Assembly: GCA_963680875.1 (NCBI GenBank)
Contig: OY804579.1
Coordinates: 16,631,506-16,695,505, forward strand
Direction of reading: 5' to 3'
DNA from: Bathymodiolus brooksi
Lineage: Eukaryota; Mollusca; Bivalvia; Mytilida; Modiolidae
DNA: 64,000 bases
The position numbers and the translations under genes were made by a program. The notes under the pieces are model-generated. The model saw nothing but the letters and a program-made list of their open reading frames with translations. It searched no databases and was not told the origin of the DNA. Below are positions 12,001 through 24,900 of the stretch, piece by piece. Numbering within the stretch: position 1 is the first letter of the stretch; the number at the start of each line of letters is the position of its first letter.

Positions 12001-14371
12001 GCCACCCAGCTCAAAATAGAAAAGGGGGGATGAAATTTTAATTGTCCATTGCTGCTTTTGTGTAAGTCAAAATGAGCTCAAATTTTAACTGCAGCTACAT
12101 GGCAAGAAGTAGTTTAACATATATTCCGTGTTTTTCTGTGAAATTTTTCTTTCAGCCGATATATACTGATATATATGCAAATTAGAAAAAAGGGGGGATG
12201 AAATTAAAAAAAAAAATCTTCTCCTCTGAAAATACTGGGCCAATCTCAACCAAACTTTGCTGAAATGATTCTTGGGTGGTCCTTCTTCCAAAATTGTGTC
12301 CGGCATTTCAGAACTCCGACCAAGATGGCCACCACAGCCGAACTTAATTTAACATAGGACCCTATGGAAAATTCCCGTAAAAATCTTCTTGTCTGAAACC
12401 ATTTGCTCAATAAGAACAAAATTTTGATGAAATAGTCATTGGATGGTTCTCTTCCAAAAATGTGTCCGGCGGTTCGGCCCTTCGACCAAGATGGCCCCCA
12501 CAGCCGAACTTAGCTTAATATAAGACCCTAAGGGAAATTCACATAAAAATCTTCTCCTCAGAAACCACTGGGCCAATTGCAACAAAACTTTGGTGGAATG
12601 ATCCTTGGATGGCCCCCTTCCAAAATTGTGTCGGTGATTCCGACTTCCAACCAAGTTGGCCGCCAAGCTAAAAATAGAAAAAGGGGGGGATGAAATTAAA
12701 AAAAAATCTTCTCCTCTGAAACTACACAGCCAATTTCAACCAAACTTTGCTGAAATGATCCTTGGGTGGCCCCCTTCCAAGATTGTGTCCGGCATTTCAT
12801 ACCTCCATCCAAGATGGCTGCCACAGCCGAACTTAATTTAACATAGGACCCTATAGGAAATTCCCATAAAAATCTTCTTGTCTGAAACCATTTGCTCAAT
12901 AAGAACTAAATGTTGATGAAATAGTCATTGGATGGTTCTCTTCCAAAAATATGTCAGGCGGTTCGGCCCTTCAACCAAGATGGTCCCCACAGCCGAACTT
13001 AGCTTAACGTAGGACCCTATGGGAAATTCACATAAAAATCTTCTCCTCAGAAACCGCTGGGCCAATTGCAACCAAACTTTGGTGGAATAGTCCTTGGATG
13101 GCCCCCTTCCAAAATTGTGTCTGGTGATCCCGATTTCCAACCAAGATGGCCACCAAGCTAAAAATAGAAAAAGGGGGGATGAAATTAAAAAAAAATCTTC
13201 TCCTCTGAAACTACTGAGCCAATCTCAACCAAGCTTTGCTGAAATGATTCTTGGGTGGTCCTTCTTCCAAAATTGTGTCCGGCATTTCAGAACTCCGACC
13301 AAGATGGCCACCACAGCCGAACTTAATTTAACATAGGACCCTATGGAAAATTCCCGTAAAAATCTTCTTGTCTGAAACCATTTGCTCAATAAGAACAAAA
13401 TTTTGATGAAATAGTCATTGGATGGTTCTCTTCCAAAAATGTGTCCGGCGGTTCGGCCCTTCGACCAAGATGGCCCCCATAGCCGAACTTAGCTTAACAT
13501 AAGACCCTAAGGGAAATTCACATAAAAATCTTCTCCTCAGAAACCACTGGGCCAATTGCAACAAAACTTTGGTGGAATGATCCTTGGATGGCCCCCTTCC
13601 AAAATTGTGTCCGGTGATTCCGACTTCCAACCAAGTTGGCCGCCAAGCTAAAAATAGAAAAAAGGGGGGATGAAATTAAAAAAAAATCTTCTCCTCTGAA
13701 ACTACTGAGCCAATCTCAACCAAACTTTGCTGAAATGATCCTTGGGTGGTCCCCTTCCAAAATTGTGTCCGGCATTTCATACCTCCATCCAAGATGGCTG
13801 CCACAGCCGAACTTAATTTAACATAGGACCCTATGGGAAATTCCCATAAAAATCTTGTCTGAAACCATTTGCTCAATAAGAACTAAATGTTGATGAAATA
13901 GTCATTGGATGGTTCTCTTCCAAAAATATGTCAGGCGGTTCGATCCTTCGACCAAGATGGCCCCCACAGCTGAACTTAGTTTAACATAGGAGCCTATGGG
14001 AAATTCACATAAAAATCTTCTTGTCTGGAACCAGTTGCTCAATTGGAACCAAACTTTGATAAAATAGTCAATGGATGGTCATCTTCCAAAATTGTGTCTG
14101 GTGGTCCCACCCTCTGACCAAGATGGCTGCACAGCTGTACTTAGTTTAACATTGGACCCTGTGGGAAATTCACATAAAAACCATCTCATCTGGAACCAAT
14201 AGCTCAATTAAAACCAAACTTTGATGGAATAGTCATTGGATGGTCCTCTTCCAAATTTGTGTCCGGCAGTCACGCTCTCCCACCAATATGGTTGCCACAG
14301 TGCAGTTGCGTTGTTATTGAAAGCAGCTTTGATCCAGGTGAGCGATTACAGGCTCCTGGGAGCCTCTGGTT
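9042..14371 (+). mobile_element. Helentron-like tandem-module element, copy E2 (5.3 kb)
   Basis: It starts TTTTTAGCTCACATGGCC, followed by CGTCCGTCGTC. The 3' end is CCAGGTGAGCG, the hairpin AGGCTCCTGGGAGCCT (14350-14365) and CTGGTTT. The interior has many modules of about 165-170 bp, each with TCTTCTCCTCTGAAAC, CCAAACTTTG, TCCAAAATTGTGTCCGG and CCAAGATGGC. Groups of modules repeat at about 1.24 kb (10387 against 11629). An AAAAGGGGGGATGAAATT segment is repeated inside. All ORFs in it, both strands, are module by-products. Confidence 0.7.
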
Positions 14372-15000
14372 TAGTAAATAGTTTCAGCATAGGTAATACA
14401 AGTTTAACGTATTTCTCGCATGATAATCAAAAACAAGTAATAGTGAAGTGACAACAGTATATACATATTCTGTATGTGTATCACACTTTGCTAATATTTT
14501 AATACATGTAAAGTCACATTTCTTAATAAACATCGCATTAAGTTAAAATACGACATGAAAATCAAATATGCAACAATTGATGGATTATTGTGTATTGAAT
14601 ACACTAAATTTATTAAGGGCAAGACTAGTATAACATAAATAATAATAATAATAATAAATAAATACATATAGATACACGATAATATAATACTATAGATCAT
14701 CATATTCAATGAGTTAGTGACGACTACAGTATTACGTAATCTCTTTACTCAGCGGGTGGTTTAGATGACCGTGCGATTTAACTGGTAAAAATGCAAAAAT
14801 ACCACGACAAAGCAAATTTAAAAGGAAAAACGCAAATATTTCACGACAATGCAAATTTAAAAGGAAAAATGCAAATATAACAAAACAATTCGCTAGTTTA
14901 ACTGGTAAACGCTAATATAACTGGTAATCTTTAATTATTTGCATGTTACCGGTTATATTTGCAAAAAAACTAGCATATTTGTATTTTCTATTTCCTAGTG
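14372..15000. repeat. AT-rich DNA with an inverted repeat and AAT microsatellite
   Basis: (AAT)n lies near 14640-14660. GCTAGTTTAACTGGTAAACG (14891 on) pairs imperfectly with TTACCGGTTATATTTGC...ACTAGC (14946-14974). AAATTTAAAAGGAAAAACGC repeats directly near 14815 and 14860. The stretch near 14555-14620 resembles the start of the window. No gene. Confidence 0.5.
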
Positions 15001-16763
15001 AATACTTGTACAAAAAAATATACGAGTATTGTACAATACTCGTATACGAGTATTCTTGTTGTATTTTTGGTAAAAAAAGTAATAAATATTAGGATTTTTG
15101 TATAAAAAAAAAGAATTTAATAAAATTTTATGATTGGTGCCAGCTTGGGTTGTGTTTTTACAAGGTTTTTTGTTTATTGTGTTTGACAATGATGCCTCTG
15201 GGTCATTTACCTGTATTGTAGTGTGAAAGAATATAAAACTATATAACATTTTTATTAATATTTTCAAGATATGAGCACATATGTTACAAGTAACAATAAA
15301 TAAATAATTATTACATTAAGTCACTACAAACGTTCATATACTTCTATTGCTAGTAAAGAAAGCCTCATGTTGTCGATAGTTTTAACCTCCATGGGTTGAC
15401 TTCTTGCCAGTTCTTCCATTGTATCTTTCTTCTCTGTATCGTCTGTTCTGGTGTGTTTGATGCTGTGACCAGTGTCAGGGTTGTCTACAAGAAGTTGTAC
15501 TGCACATTTGTTGTCATAAGTTGATGAGTGTTCACGCCTTGGTAATTGACTTTATTTCTCGACTTCCACTCGCCAAATTGGTCTACCTGATGTACTTGTG
15601 GAGTGGGGAAACCACCGTCAAGAGTGCAGCAGATAGTACTGGTGTCTCACAAAAGACCATAGTACAACTCTACCAGTACATGCGAGATGTCTGCAGCACC
15701 AAGCTACTGAACACCTCACCTGACACCTGACTTAGGCAGACCAGGAGTCGTTGTGCAGATAGACGAAAGTCTATTTAACCACAAATCTAAATACCAAAGA
15801 GGCAGACAACCAGACAAAGAAACATGGGTCTTCTGGATTGCCGACACATCCACCAAACCGGCAGTTACGTACATGTAGACTGTAGCAAAGAGAGATGCAG
15901 CAACTCTACTGCCAATCATCCAGAAAGTGGTACGACCTGGCTCCTTTGTTTACTCGGATGAATGGCGTGCCTACCGACAGATACAACCCAAACTTGGTCT
16001 ACAACATGAGACAGTCTAATCCCTTTTGGAGGCAGGCAATATCAGAAAACAACTCTGGCTTCGAATCCCAAAAGGGATTGGAGACAGTCAACCATTGGGT
16101 TAATTTCGTCGACCCATCTACAGGCGTCCACACCCGAAGCATAGAATCATATTGGGCCAAGACCAAGTACAAATTCAAGGTCATGAAAGGTGTAAGATCC
16201 GACGCTCTACCATCTTACTTAGACAAAAGAATGTGGAGAGACAGATGGGGAACTACCACCAAAGATGCTTTCTACAACCTATGCAGACACATTTCAGAGC
16301 AGTACCCATTCTAAAGACAACATCAACCAGAAATATAGCAACAGCCCTTTAAAGGGCCACCAAGATATCATAAAAAGAATCTCATTGTGTTATGTATCAA
16401 AAATAAATATGTATTAAAATGATTAAAAAAATTTGGAAAATATTGAAAATACCTTAAATTAACTAAAAGCTTAATAATTTTATATTAGATCTAATTAGTA
16501 TTGTTGTTGACAACATGTCAATCTTGTAAAAACACAAACCCAAGCTGTCAAAAATGAAACCATGTAATTACTTTTTTTTATTCAAAAGTGATTTGAAAAG
16601 ACATTAAATATCATCTATGTTTATTACTTATCATAAAAATATTATTTAATTTCAATATTTATTATAACAATATTCTTTCTTTTTTTCAATTTTTTTTTAC
16701 AATACTCGTATATTTTTTGTACGAGTATTGTGGACAATACTCGTATATACGAGTATTGTTGTC
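15001..16763 (+). mobile_element. Merlin (ISXO2/IS1595-like) DNA transposon, degenerate
   Basis: The terminal blocks are inverted: 15001-15033 ends TATACGAGTATTGTA, and 16698-16730 begins TACAATACTCGTATA. Both ends continue into further TACGAGTATTGT/ACAATACTCGTA palindromes. Between them lies a broken ISXO2-like transposase. Merlin is the eukaryotic superfamily related to IS1016/ISXO2, which fits. Exact outer borders and target duplications could not be fixed because of the nested palindromes. Confidence 0.7.
15521..16314 (+). pseudogene. Merlin/ISXO2-like transposase, frame-broken
   Basis: DDE transposase of the ISXO2-like fold, normally cutting and pasting its own element. Three frames must be read in turn. 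15521-15730 gives an N-terminal helix-turn-helix-like part (AADSTGVSQKTIVQLYQYMR). From 15732 another frame has QIDESLFN, WVFWIADTST and YSDEWRAY (first two catalytic Asp), with a stop at 15876-15878. From about 16040 a third frame has HWVNFVDPSTGVHTRSIESYWAK, including the third acidic residue in IESYW. Two frameshifts and a stop mean it is not functional. About 80 bases between the second and third parts look inserted compared with what I expect of the family. Confidence 0.8.
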
Positions 16764-16811
16764 GCCAAGTTCAAATGATCCAATAATTATTCATGTTCAT
16801 TTATTTACATA

Positions 16812-18217
16812 CAGTGAAACCGGACCCTGAGTAAACCGGAATCCTGTCCATTCCGATCTAAATTTCAAGTCCCCAGTTTTTTCCTTAATAATCTTTGTTA
16901 AAAATCATTGAATAAACCGGACACTGCACATTCCGAATTCCGGCCTTGACTTGCGGTCCCAATACGCTAATTACTGTTATAATTTATCTCCGTAAACCGG
17001 TCATGATCAGATCAATCAACCGTGTGTTTACATATATGTGAATATCGATCGATAGTAAATTGAAGGGGCGTCCGAGGGGAAACGTATTGAAAGTGTTTAA
17101 CGAAGTGTGTATATTAGCACACCTGTAATTAGTGATCACTGGTAACTCATGTGGCTAATCTTTAAATGTTCATTAAATGTTAAACAAACATAGAATCAAC
17201 ACCTAAAAAGCGAAAGCTTAATCAAGATGAAATACCCGTATAACTTATAAGTGGTTTTTTTTCGCCGAGACGCTTTTAAAATATCCAACATGGGGGAATC
17301 CTTCCCGAAAACAATGCATATGTTGACAATGATCATAAATGAACAACAAACAATGCCTTATTATTTAAGTGATGAACTAGCATCCAAGCCATACAATCAT
17401 AATTTGAGACAATTTATTGTTAATCGGATTATACTTTATAGTCTTCACACTCACAGCTGGGAGTAATCAAACTTCCAGACTTGACATAAAAAATGACAAA
17501 TACATTTGATTTCTTTTTTCTTTTTATTTCAATCATTAAAAGCTTGTGTAAACACAGTCTGACAGTCTAATTATACACTAAGTAATTATGACACCTTTCA
17601 TACATACACGCATTCAATCTTATCGACAGCATTATTGATTATTTTACGCACGGTTAGATATAGTCACACTTTTATTTTTAGTTTATTTTCGTATCAACGT
17701 TTACTGGTTCAAAACACAACAGCACTAGAGAGTATTACAATAAATGTAATTCTCTGAATAATTAAAAAGTATTATATGCATTTAATGACTTTGTGGAATA
17801 GTGTCCAAACAAGTAAAGCAATACGAAAATATTAGACAGTAGTAAGCGTGCACCCTCCTGCAAAATAAAGAATCTGGACAAAAAACCGTGCATTATGCAT
17901 AAGAAATTACGATACTCAATTATTTCAAAACAATTCCTATTTTGAATTGTTAGTTAAGCAATTCAGACAATCTGAATATAATTCTAATATAACGGTCTAT
18001 CCGCTAAACTTAGATTTTGGTTAAAACTCAGGATCGCAAAAATTAAGTATATCGCTAAAAAAATCAACCAATTTGGAAGAAAATCGCGAAATTTGGCTCC
18101 CGTGAAAAAAACCACTTATACGGTAGTCAGAGAGTAGACACTGAATAAACCGACCCACTGTCAATACCGGCCGTGAAACGTGGTCCCAATGGTGGCCAGT
18201 TTCCACAGGTTTTACTG
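16812..18217. mobile_element. Pogo/Tigger-like non-autonomous element with a nested insertion
   Basis: It starts CAGTGAAACCGGACC and ends CAGGTTTTACTG, flanked by TA (16810-16811, 18218-18219). Repeated AAACCGG motifs near each end (16830, 16916, 16993, 18148) are typical of pogo-type ends. Inside, 17234-18124 looks like a second element, because its ends GTATAACTTATAAGTGG and CCACTTATACGGT are inverted. No transposase ORF is present. Confidence 0.6.
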
Positions 18218-18219
18218 TA

Positions 18220-20689
18220 TTATGTATAATTTGTATCACATTTTATTATGTAATTGGGCTATAAAATAACCATATCCTGTTGATGAGTTTGTGCCAATAA
18301 AAGAATTTGGATTTGAATTTTAACTCCGGTAACTTGAATATCTCTACATTAGCTATATATTATATATTGTCTGCAGAGTGTGCACTGTCATATTTATGTG
18401 TCGCTAAAATTCTGATCACTGACCATGACAGAAGTTAAAATTTTTGAAACTTTAATTAAAGGAGTTATCCGAGTACTCTTCTTAAAGACTTGTACACATT
18501 TTGCATTTGTAATTTCGAATGTTTTTTTAACCTTTGAAAGGTGTGGAACCTCGGCGATGCTATCCCGGGGGTGTACATGATCATATATTAATATTGACAT
18601 TTTTTTTATGAATGAATAATACATTTGACATGTTTATTAACTTTTATGAAAATCCAATAATAACATTGAAGTGAGCGAGCAGCATTTACCATTTTATCAA
18701 GCTCAAAAGAAATTTTGAAACTTTAATGAACTTGTTTTTAGAATCCGTCAACTCTTTTAGTACGGTAATTTTATCTATGATACATTATCATCTAGAGCTT
18801 CACTATCTCTATGTACTACACTTCATCATAAGTTATTGATTTCTCCAGGCGTTCATGTGTACTACACAAATCATGTGACTCAGAAAAGTATGGATTGTAA
18901 ACAAGCAAAGAAAAACATCGGGGATTTATATGTAAATATTAAAAGTCGAGTTGACAGTTAATGCCCCTGAAATAAATTTTAATGAATATCAAAATACACA
19001 GAAAAAAATTACGTTTTCTTTTTACCTATCGAAAATACCTAAGACCACCATATAGAATCACACGATAACATCCCAGACAAAGGCCCAAGCCTACAACATG
19101 AAATAACATCACTCACAATATCTCTAACAGGTGTACAGAAACTGCTACATAACATCAATCTGCAATCACAGACTCACTGAGTTTTTTGGGGGTTGTTTTG
19201 GCTTTCAGAGGAGGAATGAAAGTAAAAAACAAAATTGAAAATGGTTACGAGATCCAAATCGCAACAAGATTACATGTGACCCAGACAACATCAGCAGCAA
19301 AAAACCTAAAGAATTAAATGAGCAAACAGCTGTCCAGTCACACTCGTATTTAAAAGAATCAATAGAAAGAGACATACATGTATTACACCCATAGACTTGA
19401 AGCACACAAACGTAGTTACAGATTACAGATCCATATCACGCGCATGTATCTGTTGCAAACTAATGGCACACATCATCAACGAGCATAAACCATCTTGAGC
19501 AAAGCAACTTATTATATGACCTTCAGCATGGATTTTGTCAATGGAGGTCATGTGAAACACACCTCATCTTTCGTACAAGAACTTGAATCAAACAACAACA
19601 ATGATATGCAAATTATAAATATAATGCTGTCTGCCTTTTATATGCACATAACGTCATAAGGATTCTGTCATTGATGGTGGCATTATTTGTAAACATAATA
19701 ATATTTTGCATGGTGAAAGTGTATTAGTAACTTGCAGCTGTTCCATATACTGTTTGAATCTGACTTGAGAACTCATAAAAACCAAAAGTATTCATACACA
19801 CATTTCATCATATAAAGTCACCTATAAATGTTCTTTTTTCCTGTTTACACTAATGAAATAGAACTTCCATCATGCATTGTTTCATCCACAACAGTTGAAA
19901 TATTCAAGGACAGCTCAAATCTGCAACATCATATACAGTGGAAGCCTCAGGGAACAGCTCAGTCCGGCTGTTCTTAGTAAAATCGTATAACCTTTATTAC
20001 TGTACCGGGTAATCGTTGTTGGTATTCCTATGGGATTGGATTGTTTTTATTATTTTTATCAGAAATCCCTCAATTCATCCATGGAAATCTCATATAATTT
20101 CAAAAAGATTTTTCTCCTCGCAAATATTGATCATATCCAACAATATGTGACATTCAAGGGAAAATGCAATTTCTGCAATAATCATGATAATGTTGAGTAA
20201 TGTCCCCCATCTTAATAAATCTATTTCCATAACAGTTATGCTTTGTGGAGCTAATGGAGAGAGATGGAATATAATGACTGGATTATTCGGGTTATGAACA
20301 CCTTTAATTACATCATAAAATTTATAATTTTTTGCAATTTGTGGAACTTTTCAACTTGTATGTTTAAAAATAATGAGGTGATAAAAATGTTTGCTTCAAC
20401 AACTGACAGAAAAATTATTTAGGAGTAAATTTTGAAAATTATATCCAACAAAATCTTTAAATGTTTTGTCACAATGTGTAAACGTTGTGTCTCAAGGTGA
20501 AAATGTTGCAAAAGAAGAATTATTTCCATGAGTCTTCGAGTTTGAAACACATTGATGTGATCACTTCAAACTATTAATTACTTTTCTGGGTTTACACAGC
20601 GACAAAGAAAAGGATAAAGCAAGTGAGGAGATCTAATTTTAATTAGCCAACTATAGACCAATGAAATTTGTTTAAACCTTGCCCTAGAG
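18220..20689. other. Intergenic AT-rich DNA upstream of the HEPN gene
   Basis: About 2.5 kb without a convincing ORF, RNA gene or tandem array. Short ORFs (for example 19205-19405 on the minus strand) have no recognisable domain. It may hold distal regulatory DNA or untranslated exons, but nothing can be pointed to. Confidence 0.4.
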
Positions 20690-21095
20690 AAACTGGAATC
20701 CTGTGTACACTGAACATCAAAAGTAGTCCAGTTATCTAAAATCTTTTTAGATTTAACCTGTCTTATCTGAACAACTGTCAATTCCACACTAAAAAGATGG
20801 TCCAAAGGCATAGAGTGTTTGATTTAGACAGGATTTCACTGTACATGTAAACAGGTTCTATCAAATGAACCGAAACTTGGTGGGGAGCACCTATGGAAGG
20901 TTCTGTATTAAGTTTCCTCAAAACAGAATGAAAGGTGATGGACACAGGCTCAGCCCACTGAGCTTCTAGTTTTAAAACCTGACCCTGGATAAGCTGGAAT
21001 CCTATGTACACGCAACATCAAAAATAGTCCACTTATCTGAAATCTTTTCAGATTTAACCTGTCTTATCTGAACAACTGTCAATTCCAGTGGTTTT
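20690..21095. repeat. Direct repeat pair enclosing a tandem-module element tail
   Basis: A block of about 100 bp ending AACAACTGTCAATTCCA is present twice (about 20683-20786 and 20978-21085), about 300 bp apart. Between them, 20860-20975 matches the 3' end of the AGCTCACC-type elements: GGAAGGTTCTGTATTAAGTT, AGGTGATGGACACAGGCTC, then CTAGTTTT. Confidence 0.55.
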
Positions 21096-21345
21096 TTGGC
21101 ACAAACTAGTGATGGAAATTATAAAATTCTAATATATTTCTTGTATATTGCAGAATTATTGACTAAGATGTGTTAAGATGAAGCATATGAGATGGTCTAT
21201 CTAATTCTGATATGGTGATATATTTACAAGAAATATTTCCTTCTTTGAGGGGAAAGGTAGCTATATGTCTGTCTAGGAGATGAATGTCAAAGTTAACCAG
21301 GGTTATTTTGAATATAAAACGTGAGATTGTCTTGGCTATTTTGAC

Positions 21346-21967
21346 ATGGCAACATATGCAGGAGATATTTCCACCTGTGCTAAAACTAACCATGCTCGTC
21401 TCAGCCATGCATTTCACAGTTTGATACCAAAGTTGTTGCAGCAATTGCTTCTATTTTATGAGCCAACGAGTAGCATTCAAAATGATTGTTTAAGCAATAG
21501 TTATTTGAAGAACAAATTGAATGCAAACGAGTGGCTTAATATCTGTAAGGCTAACACAGATGGTTATGCAGATTTTGATATACCATTGATTTATAAGCTA
21601 CTAAGAAACCTCAAACTTATTCCACCCCCAACAAGAGGATGGGAACCACGGGGAGGTCCAGTGTTAACAGAAACAACAATTGGTGATGACCTGGAGAGAT
21701 TTCGAAATTCACGAAATAAAATGGGTCATAAAGTAGTACATAAAGGAAATACACATTTTTTAGACCAAGAGCTGACAGAATATTTCACACAATTCAAAGA
21801 AATAGCACAAAGATTAGAATTGGTGTTGAATAAGAAGGAAAATGAATTGGTCTCTGAATTTCAAAATCTAGAAACCTGCTGTATGGATGGTGATTATGAA
21901 CAAATTCTTGCAAATCTTGCTAATAAAGAAAAAGAGTTCACATGTACACTACCACATGAAATAACAG
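21346..21967 (+). CDS. Exon 1: DZIP3-like HEPN domain
   Basis: ATG at 21346 sits in GACATGG (purine at -3, G at +4) and opens 207 codons. The stretch [20 protein letters not shown] (91-110) followed by [10 protein letters not shown] (119-128) is the pattern I know from DZIP3/hRUL138-type HEPN domains. R123 to H128 (RNKMGH) gives the HEPN R-x4-H motif, so RNase-type residues are kept. The rest is helical with a charged C-terminal segment ([18 protein letters not shown]). The open frame runs on to 21996, but CAG|GTAAAG at 21967/21968 is a good donor, and its phase 1 matches every downstream Ig exon. If unspliced, it would be a 216-residue single-domain protein ending INEC. I prefer the spliced reading. 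Confidence 0.75.
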
Positions 21968-24900
21968 GTAAAGTTGTAATTATTAATGAATGTTAAAGAT
22001 TGATCATTTTCACATTGGTATCAATATTCATAGAATGATAACTACATCGGTGGTGTAATGGTTAGCATGCTCACTTCTAGTGTGGTAGATTGTGGGTTCA
22101 TCAGTGGTGTAATGGTTAGCATGCTCACTTCTAGTGAGGTAGATTGTGGGTTCATCAGTGGTGTAATGGTTAGCATGCTCACTTCTAGTGTGGTAGATTG
22201 TGGGTTCATCAGTGGTGTAATGGTTAGCATGCTCACTTCTAGTGAGGTAGATTGTGGGTTCATCGGTGGTGTAATGGTTAGCATGCTCACTTCTAGTGTG
22301 GTAGATTGTGGGTTCATCAGTGGTGTAATGGTTAGCATGCTCACTTCTAGTGTGGTAGATTGTGGGTTCATCAGTGGTGTAATGGTTAGCATGCTCACTT
22401 CTAGTGTGGTAGAATGTGGGTTCATCAGTGGTGTAATGGTTAGCATGCTCACTTCTAGTGTGGTAGATTGTGGGTTCATCAGTGGTGTAATGGTTAGCAT
22501 GCTCACTTCTAGTGAGGTAGATTGTGGGTTCATCGGTGGTGTAATGGTTAGCATGCTCACTTCTAGTGTGGTAGATTGTGGGTTCATCAGTGGTGTAATG
22601 GTTAGCATGCTCACTTCTAGTGTGGTAGATTGTGGGTTCATCAGTGGTGTAATGGTGAGCATGCTCACTTCTAGTGTGGTAGATTGTGGGTTCATCAGTG
22701 GTGTAATGGTTAGCATGCTCACTTCTAGTGTGGTAGATTGTTGGTTCATCAGTGGTGTAATGGTTAGCATGCTCACTTCTAGTGTGGTAGATTGTGGGTT
22801 CATCAGTGGTGTAATGGTTAGCATGCTCACTTCTAAGGTAGATTGTGGGTTCATCGGTGGTGTAATGGTTAGCATGCTCACTTCTAGTGTGGTAGATTGT
22901 GGGTTCATCAGTGGTGTAATGGTTAGCATGCTCACTTCTAGTGAGGTAGAATGTGGGTTCATCAGTGGTGTAATGGTTAGCATGCTCACTTCTAGTGTGG
23001 TAGATTGTGGGTTCATCGGTGGTGTAATGGTTAGCATGCTCACTTCTAGTGTGGTAGATTGTGAGTTCATCAGTGGTGTAATGGTTAGCATGCTCACTTC
23101 AAGTGTGGTAGATTGTTGGTTCATCAGTGGGGTAATGGTTAGCATGCTCACTTCTAGTGTGGTAGATTGTGGGTTCATCAGTGGTGTAATGGTTAGCATG
23201 CTCACTTCTAGTGTGGTAGATTGTGAGTTCATCAGTGGTGTAATGGTTAGCATGCTCACTTCTAGTGTGGTAGATTGTGGGTTCATCAGTGGTGTAATGG
23301 TTAGCATGCTCACTTCTAGTGTGGTAGATTGTGGGTTCATCAGTGGTGTAATGGTTAGCATGCTCACTTCTAATGTGGTAGATTGTGGGTTCATCGGTGG
23401 TGTAATGGTTAGCATGCTCACCTCTAGTGTGGTAGATTGTGGGTTCATCGGTGGTGTAATGGTTAGCATGCTCACTTCTAGTGTGGTAGATTGTGGGTTC
23501 ATCAGTGGTGTAATGGTGAGCATGCTCACTTCTAGTGTGGTAGATTGTGGGTTCATCGGTGGTGTAATGGTTAGCATGCTCACTTCTAAGGTAGATTGTG
23601 GGTTCATCGGTGGTGTAATGGTTAGCATGCTCACTTCTAGTGTGGTAGATTGTGGGTTCATCAGTGGTGTAATGGTTAGCATGCTCACTTCTAGTGTGGT
23701 AGATTGTGGGTTCATCAGTGGTGTAGTGGTTAGCATGCTCACTTCTAGTGTGGTAGATTGTGGGTTCATCAGTGGTGTAATGGTTAGCATGCTCACTTCT
23801 AGTGTGGTAGATTGTGGGTTCATCAGTGGTGTAATGGTTAGCATGCTCCCTTCTAAGGTAGATTGTGGGTTCATCGGTGGTGTAATGGTTAGCATGCTCA
23901 CTTCTAAGGTAGATTGTGGGTTCATCGGTGGTGTAATGGTTAGCATGCTCACTTCTAGTGTGGTAGATTGTGGGTTCATCAGTGGTGTAATGGTTAGCAT
24001 GCTCACTTCTAGTGTGGTAGATTGTGGGTTCATCAGTGGTGTAATGATGAGCATGCTCACTTCTAGTGTGGTATTTTGTGGGTTCATCGGTGGTGTAATG
24101 GTTAGCATGCTCACTTCGAGTGCTGTAGATTGTGGGTTCATCAGTGGTGTACTGGTGAGCGTGCTCACTTCGAGTGCGGTAGATTGTGGGTTTGAGTCCC
24201 GGTCGAGTCAAACCAAAAACTAGAAAATTGGTATTTGTTGTTTCTTTGGTAAGCACACAGCATTCAGGAGAAAGAGCTCAGAATCAGGATGTGTCTGAGT
24301 GGGGTGACATGTCTATCTGCGGACTGTTGTTTCAGTGAACTAGCACTATAAAAATCCAAAGATTATAAAATTGGTATTTGTTGCTTCTCCGCTAAGCACA
24401 CAGCGTTAAGAAGAAAGAACAAAGCTGGTTGACTCGAAATCAGGATAATGTGTCCGAGTGAGGCGACATGTCTATCCGCGGACTGTTGTTTCAGTGAGCT
24501 AGCACTATAAAAATCCAACTAAGTGCGTTGGTCTAGTACAAAGCAGACCTCATTATCATCTCATTTAAAATTAACTTGTTCTTGTCATGATATAGCTGAA
24601 AAATTGCTGAGTTGGCGTTAAACAACAATCACTCACTCACTCACTCACTCACAGAATGAAAAAATATCAGATACCAGTAACAATTGTAATTTATTCAGGG
24701 GTTTCAAAGTTTTTTATAACAGGAGGTACTTCTTAAATTTTAGGAGGTACCTAAAAAATTAGGCCGAGGGCCGTAAGGGGTCCAGGGGGCTTTGCCCCCC
24801 AGAAGCTCCTGAAATCTAGCATTTTGTGGACCAAAAAATGTACTTCAGAGACTGCAAAACAATAAGTGTTTTTGAAAGAAAAATCTCATTCACTTTAGAG

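Noticed and set aside
5134..13876. Minus-strand ORFs with [18 protein letters not shown] and FWKGTIQ-type repeats
   Set aside because: Frames across non-coding modules of elements E1 and E2; different frames are open in different modules.
22043..24142. Hammerhead ribozyme in each 54-bp unit (CTGATGA on the minus strand)
   Set aside because: The heptamer comes from TCATCAG at the unit junction; no matching GAAA core strand and stems follow.
24143..24213. A functional tRNA gene
   Set aside because: It has A and B boxes, but the arms do not fold into a convincing cloverleaf and the sequence runs directly into a SINE body.
22042..24256. ORFs of 708, 721 and 385 codons in the 54-bp array
   Set aside because: They exist on both strands only because the unit length is a multiple of three, and the array is traceable to a SINE head. 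No start, splice or domain evidence.
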